Origin: Tetrapyrgos nigripes
Taxonomy: Eukaryota; Basidiomycota; Agaricomycetes; Agaricales; Campanellaceae
DNA: 64,000 bases
NCBI GenBank assembly: GCA_013368315.1
Contig: JAACJM010000032.1
Location: 574,769 to 638,768, forward strand
Reading direction: 5' to 3'
The notes beneath the pieces are model-generated. The model made no database searches and was not told the origin of the DNA. It worked only from the letters and a program-made list of their open reading frames with translations. Of this stretch, positions 56,861-64,000 are shown in pieces. Every line of letters begins with the position of its first letter. Within the stretch, counting starts at the first letter, position 1. The position numbers and the translations under genes were made by a program.

Positions 56861-57138
56861 GACCCGAGTATGCACTGAAAAAAAATCAGAAGACGGGTAG
56901 GGGGTCTGGAGAGATTGGGAGCTGGAGGAGGAAGATGGCTGAGAGAGGATGGCTGAGGCCGTTGAGACCCTGTCGAAGTTGCTAGAGACTGGGACATGTG
57001 GCTGAGAAATCAAAAGCCTTGTTCAAAGTCCTGGACAATGTCTAATTTGAGAACAAAGGTGTATATGACTGAATAAATACACGAACGGTAAACTAGAGGT
57101 AATAGTCAGTAAAGGCGTTGAGACAAAGACCGCTGAAA

Positions 57139-57698
57139 GTATATACTCGCAGGGGGGAGGGGAGGGTCATGAGGGTTTCGAGTTGAAGAAGCGAAGGGAC
57201 AGACAAGGGTAATGGAAGGAAGATAATGGGAGTATGGGAAGAAAGGCAAAGGAGGGGGGAAGGAAGGGTAAGACAAGAACATAATTCCTGCGATACCCTA
57301 TTAGCTGAATGAAGACTGTATCACTCATTCCGCTCGTATCTATAGGCGTTGTTCGGGGAGAGCGGTAGTTGTTTTGACTTTTGTATGGACTTTGAAAGAA
57401 ATCAGACGAAGGAGCGGAGTGGGTGGGAAGGAGTAAGGTCGACTAGAGAGAAGGGAGTGGGGAGTGGTTATGTGAGATGGAAGAGGGAGCGGAAAGTTTC
57501 AGAGTAGAGAAATGAGAGGGGGAGCCAAAAAATTAGAGAAGGGGAGGACCAAGGGAGGACGAGAGGGCAGGGTGTTTCGAGTTGAAGAAGCGAAGGAGGG
57601 GGGTAGGGAAAGCAGAGGACGAGGGGGAAGAATTAGAAGGTATGCTTGCTCTTTCGTTTGGTTGTGGGGCACTGAGCTGACTGAAACGATACAGGAAC
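57139..57698 (+). repeat. 0.5-kb direct repeat, left copy
   Basis: 560 bp, starts GTATATACTCG and ends ACGATACAGGAAC. It matches 60085-60598 over the full length with scattered substitutions and short insertions and deletions not in multiples of three, so it is non-coding. Purine-rich on the plus strand. Each copy holds two occurrences of GTTTCGAGTTGAAG. Confidence 0.88.
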
Positions 57699-60084
57699 CT
57701 AAGCCTTGAGCACACATGTGAAAGAGCCGGTAAAGAAGAGGTGTTAGCAGAAGTTTGGACTGCGACGGCGCAATCAAGCAAGGATTTTCAAAGACATAAT
57801 TGTGATTTCGACAGAAAATGAGGAGCAAAGGACTGGAAAAGGCGATTGGAGGTCGAAGAGCAACGACGTGTGATCCCAAGCTGCAAACGGTGTGCCGAGG
57901 TTAGCCGGAATGATGTTCCCGCGGCGAACGGGTGGGCCGATTTCAAGTGAAATGATAAGAGCGCAGATCATCACGGGTATTCGATTTTGATAACCGACAT
58001 GAGCCGAAAAACAAGCCAAAGTCATTAGCACGGTCGTGTCATTTCTCTTTCCACCGCGTCGACGACAAGGCCAGCAAACGAACCCTTCACTCTTCTCCTT
58101 CCCGGTGCCCCACCGTGAGCTCACACGATGACGCGAACGCAGAAGATGTAAATAATGTCAATCTATCGCGAGCACATAATCAAGTACATACACGCACGAA
58201 TGATGCAATGTCGTCTCATGTCCATACACCTAATAATGATACATACATACGCCGCAACCAGATTTCTTTGGGCGTATGAGGATTCAAGCAGAGGAATGGC
58301 CTACCCCTCTTGTGAATACCGCATGGCCAGCTGTCAGTGGACCTATTCAGAACTTAAAATTTTGAAAACTCCTACTACGAGCAGGACCATTCAATCCTTC
58401 CAAATTGAACTTGAACTGCCGGCGAAACAGAAAATATCAACGTGAGAACTCATTTTTCGAGGCTGTACTAATCGCGACTTTGGGTGCGATATCACCTGAG
58501 GAGCAATGTACTAGAGATCAGATTTTCCCCGGTCTGACATCGAAGCGCATCACTCAGTTACGAGCTCGCTCGCGAGCTCCTCCTGCTTTCCATGAGGCTG
58601 ACAAGACCCTGACCCCACCCTAACCCCACCCTGACCAACTCAAAAAATCCTGACATGGTACGATCGTGTCAAATCATGGCACCAAGTTCCTTTGAAGAAG
58701 TCAACCCTTTTTGATGTCTTGAGTGTATTCAGGCAGTGTTTCTGTTGTAATTTTAGGGGGTAGGCCATTGTGGTTTTCGCGAATAATCTTCAGAGGCTTT
58801 GCAAGTACCTTCAGCAAAGAGGAGAACCAAGAATGCGACCCGTTGTGGTGTAGTAGAATAGACTTCTCGATGGCAAGATGGATATAGGTATCCGCTGGTT
58901 GCTGCAGTGCATATATGTAGAATCTCACTGTTAGGTCTACGCGTCTCAGGACAATAGGTATGATGGCCGTTTCCGTAAATGGGATTGCAATTCAATTGGA
59001 GCCTTGGTTAAAACACCAATTGCAAGACGTCAGAAGAGTCTCTTCTGGACCTTCTCTAGCATATCTAATTGGTTTGTTTCATACCAGTAGATAAGGTGAG
59101 GATCATCGCAATGATCCTACCTTCCTGCTGATCATTGATTCAGATTCAAGGTGTGGCTTTTGCCGCCTTGTTTTTGTAGTGAACATTGAAGATGTTATGG
59201 AAACAGTTGACACAGAATTGACCGCCACGGAGTGTTGTGCCAACATACGTAGAACTATTACAGGTAGGTATAAGTCAAGTATAAGGCTTAAGCTAGTCTT
59301 GTACCGAGCCGTTTTAGGGCCAAATAATCGTCCCTGCCCTAGAACCAGTGTTGTGCTGGGCCGGGTCCGCCCACCACACGGGGCCTCGACTCTCGAGTCC
59401 AGCCATCAGCCACATCAATCCGGCATTAGACAATGACGCGAGGACCGTTTTGCGTGCCTGGATAGGGGCTGAAAGCATCTCCTCCTCCTCCTTCTGCACC
59501 TGTACCTACTATCTGTTTCATTGAGGCTTATTGGTATACCCAAATAGATGAGTTACATGAGTAGAGGAACGGCATCCTTCCTAATGCAGATGGATGCTCG
59601 AGCTGAAATAGCCGAGCGCTCGAGCTCAACCCGGACTCAGCCCAGCCGCAACACCACCTCAGGCTAGAACGTCTGGTGCATTTGAATAGGGCGGAGCGAG
59701 ACACAGCCACAGGTGTCATGCGCGTTACGCTTCCGGGAGGAAGTAGGTTCCTGGGCGGAGCCCTTAATGTTTTTTTGACTTACCCATCGGAAACCAGCTG
59801 TCGAGGTCAAAAACGTGGATAGATGTTCTAAATGAAGCCCGCCCTTGCAGAGCAGCCACAGTTCAGGCTTCCGTAGCATTTCAAAGGACATAAACAGCAT
59901 TTCGAACCAATTTGGGGCTCACATACTTTAGTTCGTAGTAGGCAGATAGGATAATGTTTGTACGGTCAGGAAGTGATGGAAGACGAGTCAACGGTCATGA
60001 GCTGGCAGTCAGGTAGATACGCGAAATTACTATATTAGGTAGGTAGGTCCAGATCTGAGCTCGAGGCCTAAACAAAATTCCGAC
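57699..60084. other. Spacer between direct repeats; possible retroelement relic
   Basis: No intact gene. On the minus strand near 59090-58700 the broken reading WYETNQLDMLEKVQKR and LAIGVLTKAPIELQS, then VRFYIYALQQPADTYIHLAI, is faintly like the region after the reverse transcriptase of Tad-type non-LTR elements; this is weak. Nothing else was recognised. Confidence 0.25.
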
Positions 60085-60598
60085 GTATATACTCGGAGGA
60101 GGAGAGGGTGATGAGGGGTTTCGAGTTGAAGCGAAGTGGTAGACAAGGGTAATGGAAGGAAGATAGTGTATGGGAGTAAAGGCAAGAACGTAATTCCTGC
60201 GATAACCCTATTAGCTGAATGAAGACTGTATCATTCATTCCGCTCGTATCTATGGGCGTTGTTCGGGGAGGGGTGGTAGCTGTTTTTGACTTTTGTATGG
60301 ACTTTGAAAGAAATCAGACAAAGGAGCGGAGTGGGTGGGAAGGAGTAAGGTCGACTAGAGAGAAGGGATTGGGGAGTGGGTATGTGGGAGGGAGCGGAAA
60401 GTTTCAGAGTAGGGAAATGAGAAGGGAGCCAAATAATTAGAGAAGGAAGGGGAGGGGGGGCGGGCAGGGTGTTTCGAGTTGAAGAAGCGAAGGAGGGGGG
60501 TGGGGAAAGCAGAGGACAAGGGGGAAGAATTCTAAGAAGGTATGCTTGCTCTTTCTTTTGGTTGTGGGGCACTGAGCTGACTGAAACGATACAGGAAC
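60085..60598 (+). repeat. 0.5-kb direct repeat, right copy
   Basis: 514 bp, same orientation as 57139-57698; shared ends GTATATACTCG and ACGATACAGGAAC. It lacks short pieces present in the left copy. Sequence outside these limits is unrelated on both sides. Confidence 0.88.
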
Positions 60599-62799
60599 AA
60601 GATATAGTGATAATAAATTCTGTATTGTATGCGCAGTACTCAACAAGTGTTTGACGCCATCAATACGCATGGTTGGCTACGAGACACAAACGATCTATGA
60701 CCTCCCTACCTCACGTCTCAGTTTCCAGTCTCATGCCGAGACTACCCATCAGGGAGAGGCCAGTAAGACTAGGGCTCGGGGAGCGTAAACGGGAATGAGA
60801 GAATTAGAGCATGGAAAGGGGTGGGGATCAGGGGATGTGAGGAGACCCTGTGTTGGGGAAGGCGGAAGGGAGTTGCGATGTAGGGTCTCGGGGAGTGAAA
60901 GCGGTACAATGTTATCGTTCCTACACGTTGTTTCCTTCCCGAGTACCCGGTACTAGTCGCGAAATAGACATTGCCACGAAGTTAAAATTCGCCAATTTTG
61001 GGGGGCGACTCGCGAATTGTACACCCAGTAGTAACCAATATTCCGTGGCCAGAAGTTAGTTGGGAAACATCAAATCTCTGGTGCTCGGAAACGGATTCGA
61101 AAACTTTAAATTTCCGAAGCCTTCAGCAAGCGATCCGATTGGCTCGGATCTGCTTCTCGATAGATTTCTGAAGCACGAAAACCTTTCGTTTCCAAACGAG
61201 TTTTCCTGGTCGCGTCGAAAGCTTGACCTTTCCTAACTAACTTTTGACGAGTGAATATTGGGTTACTGCTGGGTGTGTTTGATTGAAATGGTATGTGTTT
61301 TGTCTGTAACTTGATCCTGACCGATTCATTGACTTCTAAGTTCAATACTCTGGCTCCACTGGTTTACCGTACTCAGCGTTTGTGAAGTGAAGTTTGCGAG
61401 GCGGATGGTGTACGTATAATTATAATTAGCAGATGAGATGACTGGGGAAAGGTAACGATTCTAAGTAGGTAAGTGAAAGTTGGCAGACCCCCAAGGCAGT
61501 TGACTTACTTAGTTTCATTCCTTTCCCATGCATGAGGCGAGAAGGGATGCATGGGATACTACCATGCTTCCCGACCTTCTTGCTTCTAAGTTTTTTACTC
61601 ATCCTTTTCTTCACGGGCAATACATTGATACTTCCGCTTCGTGATGCAGTCCAGTCTATTATAGGCTGCAAACCCTCATGAGGCCTCATGATGCATCAAT
61701 GTTAGTGAAAGGACAGTCCCGATGGCTGCCTGAGTCTTTTCAATAGAAATTAACGCCTATAAATCAAGCTGACAAGTCGGGCAACCGAGTCAATTACATC
61801 GCGGCTTTTTCTGATATATTCCGTCTGGCGCGTGCATGACTGTTGACTGTGTGGTCATTGTGCAAATAGTAGTTTTTCCCCTATCAAATGCCTCTCCAGC
61901 TCTGATCACAGACTACTTCCATATATATGTACGTATAGAGGGTACTTGGAAGCCGGAGGGCAGCCGGTGGTGACGCTGCTGTGACCTGGGAAGGGGATGA
62001 CGCCGTTTCTGGGGGTTCCCTGTCATCGTACCTTAATTTTCGGGGTTATCTAATAGTACCCAAGAGTACCCGACTTGGTACTCGGCTGGGGCCTGATCCA
62101 GGATCTCGCACCCTTTGTGCTCGGTCCCCGAGACCGAGATAGGTCAGGGCCCGTCAGGGTCAGATTTGACAAGGAATCGACCGGACTCGGAGAAAGCCTT
62201 TTCCCGCGAACGTCCGCGAGATTGTCAGCAGTACACACCACATAACCTGCCACGAGCCCGATTTAATGTTTCGAAGGCGATCGCGCGACGTACGATATTT
62301 GCACTGGACACCCCGGCGTATCAGTTTTTGGTCCCAGCCCGGGTAAATAGACTCCTCCTCCTCCTCCTCCTTTCGTCATCTTTGATTTCTTCAGCTCGTG
62401 GACCATGCCGTGTAATAAAATCCTCCTCCTCCATTGTCTGGGCTTACTTTCTTCCACTGTACATCTCCTTCGCCGTACCGAAAGACTCGGCTCAATCTCC
62501 TTTCCCTCGTCTTAATCCCTCCCGTTGAGTCTTTCGGTACGTACTTTGCTTCTTCTATCCTCTTTCCTTCGTCTTAATCCCTTCTCGTGTCTTTCAGTAG
62601 AGCTCTTCGTATATTTTAATAATAATTTGATGGAGCCCCTCGTCGTCTCGAAAATTGTTTTTCGGGGGTGTCGCTATTCCGGGGCACCCTGTGTCAGCTT
62701 AATCCGTCTCTCTATCATTCTCTGAGTACGTCCCTACGCGAAACGCAAGATAATTAGAAGGAGGATAAACAAGAGTTCATGTAGAAAAGGAAATATCCA
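60599..62799. other. Gene-poor stretch with simple repeats
   Basis: No gene supportable. Noted: a (CTC)n tract at about 62352-62371, a second TCC run near 62425, and a 15-bp inverted repeat at 62474-62541. A minus-strand frame of 87 codons (61426-61689) shows no family features. Confidence 0.4.
62474..62541. repeat. Inverted repeat (hairpin potential) with tandem duplication
   Basis: CGTACCGAAAGACTC (62474-62488) and its exact complement at 62527-62541 are separated by 38 bp. The segment CTCGTCTTAATCCCT...GTCTTTCGGTA is repeated in altered form just downstream (TTCGTCTTAATCCCTT...GTCTTTCAGTA, to about 62599). Role unknown. Confidence 0.75.
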
Positions 62800-63984
62800 T
62801 CATCGCTGTATCGTCTGAATCAATATGTAATTCGAGGCCATACTTCGGCTTTTGTTGATGAATTCCACTGGAATCTGTGGTGTCTGTCCTAAGACAGGTG
62901 GCTGCGTCAAATTGAAGTAATCAATGTACTCTGTTGAAATTAACAACTTCAAGAAGCCATAGTCGACCTTCTGTCCCTCTCGAAGAAAATACACGACGGG
63001 TCGGTCTCTAAAGTTCTGTCCGTAGCCAAAAGTCCCAGATCCTCCAGGAGTCAGTGGTTCGTTAAATCGTGTTTGATAATATAAGGCTAATGAAGATGTT
63101 AAAACACACGTTAGAAGATACAATTGAAGGAAGGCATCGGCTCACTGATACTCCAATCGCTCAAGTCGAAGTACAGAAGTGCGCAGAAGATGTTCACCGT
63201 TGAGTGATTCGTAACCATAAAACCGTACTTCTGTCCAACCTCCGCGTCCAATAGTCCGGCATCGTTGATGAGATTGGTGTTGCTTTCCGGAATCCAACCT
63301 GATCGGAATAAATCGGTCTTGTTACTGGTGGCGACAAGACGTCTGCATTCGAGCACGACGTTGGCTGCGATTGGTCCATGTCTACCATGGGTACGAATGT
63401 GCCAAAGAAAAGCCTCTGCACTCCTTAGCAGATAGAGCAATGTATCTAGTGAAGCAGAAACAGGAAACGGGATTTTGAAGCCACCTTCTATCGAAGGAAG
63501 AAATAATTCAAGATTCGCCACGCCACGGTCACTATCGCATGCAATGACGAGATCAGGATCACGGTCGACTAGACCGATTTCTGGAGTGATGGATTCGAGG
63601 ATTTGATCTCGAAGAAGTGGTGTGGATGAAAGAAGGACGCGGAGACCGCCTCGTAGATCACCTTGCAACCTCAAGGCATAGCGCAGAGTCCAGTTCATAT
63701 GGTTGATACCTGGCGGAGAAGATGATAGCCTCGCTACAGAACTGAACGACGAGGTTTGCCACACGGTAAGTCTACCGATATACTCCGAGTGGGGGGCATC
63801 AGCGAATAAATCGAATTGAGCGCCAGGACTGACGCCGAGACTGTGTCCAACGGATAGTAGACATTCTCCAGGAGTAGAAGCTGGCCACGCAAAGCAGTGC
63901 TCTCGTTCGTGATCTAGTAATCTGGATCTACCGCCAAATTCAAGTTGACTAGATCTCAAAGACCCTTCGCATAGAGCGTTCTGT
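62800..63984 (-). CDS. C-terminal part of an Agaricomycete caspase-domain (peptidase C14-like) protein, partial
   Basis: The gene enters the window from the right: the first visible exon starts at 63984 after a good acceptor (CCTATTTCAG) and the upstream exons, including any caspase domain, lie outside. The visible part has LSVGHSLGVSPGAQFDLFAD, typical of the region after the peptidase domain, and VTNHSTVNIFCALLYFDLSD. An intron with donor GTGAGC near 63146 joins SI to TLYYQTRFNEPLTPGG. The terminal exon holds FGYGQNFRDRPVVYFLREGQ and VDYGFLKLLISTEYIDYFNL, which corresponds to the strongly conserved 'LRxGQ-VD-GFLKL-LSTEY-D' tail of this family, and stops at 62800-62802. Frames are open. The cellular role of the family is unclear; the catalytic residues cannot be judged here. 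Confidence 0.7.
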
Positions 63985-64000
63985 CTGAAATAGGGTTAAA

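Noticed and set aside
57139..60598. The two 0.5-kb direct repeats as LTRs of a small retroelement
   Set aside because: They lack TG...CA ends, unequal lengths argue against it, and no primer site, polypurine tract or coding frame was found between them.
1..64000. tRNA, rRNA, CRISPR array or bacterial-type operon
   Set aside because: No B-box-like GGTTCGAATCC within a cloverleaf, no regularly spaced repeats and no Shine-Dalgarno-led gene strings. Intron-rich genes indicate nuclear fungal DNA.

Overview
The window looks like nuclear DNA from a mushroom-forming basidiomycete (Agaricomycetes). Genes are cut by many introns of roughly 50-70 bp. The protein families include typical ones of that group: a DUF6534-type membrane protein, an F-box-like protein, CE4 chitin deacetylases, a fungal NADPH oxidase, and the C-terminal region of an Agaricomycete caspase-domain protein. 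No rRNA, tRNA or CRISPR array was recognised. All assignments are by eye; no database search was run.

Layout. Positions 1-22.9 kb are gene-rich: DUF6534 membrane protein (1632-3711, +), F-box-like protein (4730-6096, +), GFA/CENP-V-type zinc protein (6411-7184, +), a convergent pair of paralogous CE4 polysaccharide deacetylases (7984-10302 +, broken by a DNA transposon; 10500-12031 -, intact), an MFS transporter (13223-15174, +), an NADPH oxidase (15793-18266, -) and an extended SDR/epimerase-like protein (21239-22888, +).

Positions 23-41.5 kb are transposon territory. A 1.13-kb non-autonomous DNA element with long inverted ends (23178-24309) precedes a Ty1/copia LTR retrotransposon (24787-40684). 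A chromodomain Ty3/gypsy element (29135-36925) has jumped into the copia with a perfect 5-bp target duplication (CTTTG), exactly between the copia pre-integrase and integrase-core coding parts. The copia is decayed: all five of its premature stops are TGA. The gypsy is nearly intact, with LTRs of equal length and apparently one mismatch. It carries a third gene after pol (35897-36412) with two Cys/His repeats, a Trp-rich tail and what looks like its own promoter. The third copia-derived piece (40685-41475) is a truncated gag segment fused to the copia right LTR.

Positions 41.5-45.5 kb are a gene-relic zone: a stop-ridden C-terminal part of an R3H/SUZ-like protein (-), a small T5orf172/GIY-YIG-like gene (+) and an N-terminal relic. 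A Ser-rich WD40-like protein (45540-47516, -) follows. Positions 47.5-62.8 kb are gene-poor: an alpha/beta hydrolase pseudogene (51978-53288), minisatellite-like DNA (53930-54530), a decayed unknown gene (56140-56860), a 0.5-kb direct duplication (57139-57698 and 60085-60598), and long stretches where no gene could be supported. The window ends inside the caspase-family protein (62800 to beyond 63984, -).

The genes do not form one pathway. The CE4 pair would act on cell-wall chitin and the NADPH oxidase makes extracellular superoxide in hyphal development; their closeness may be chance. The strongest biological story is the nested retroelements and the extra gypsy gene.
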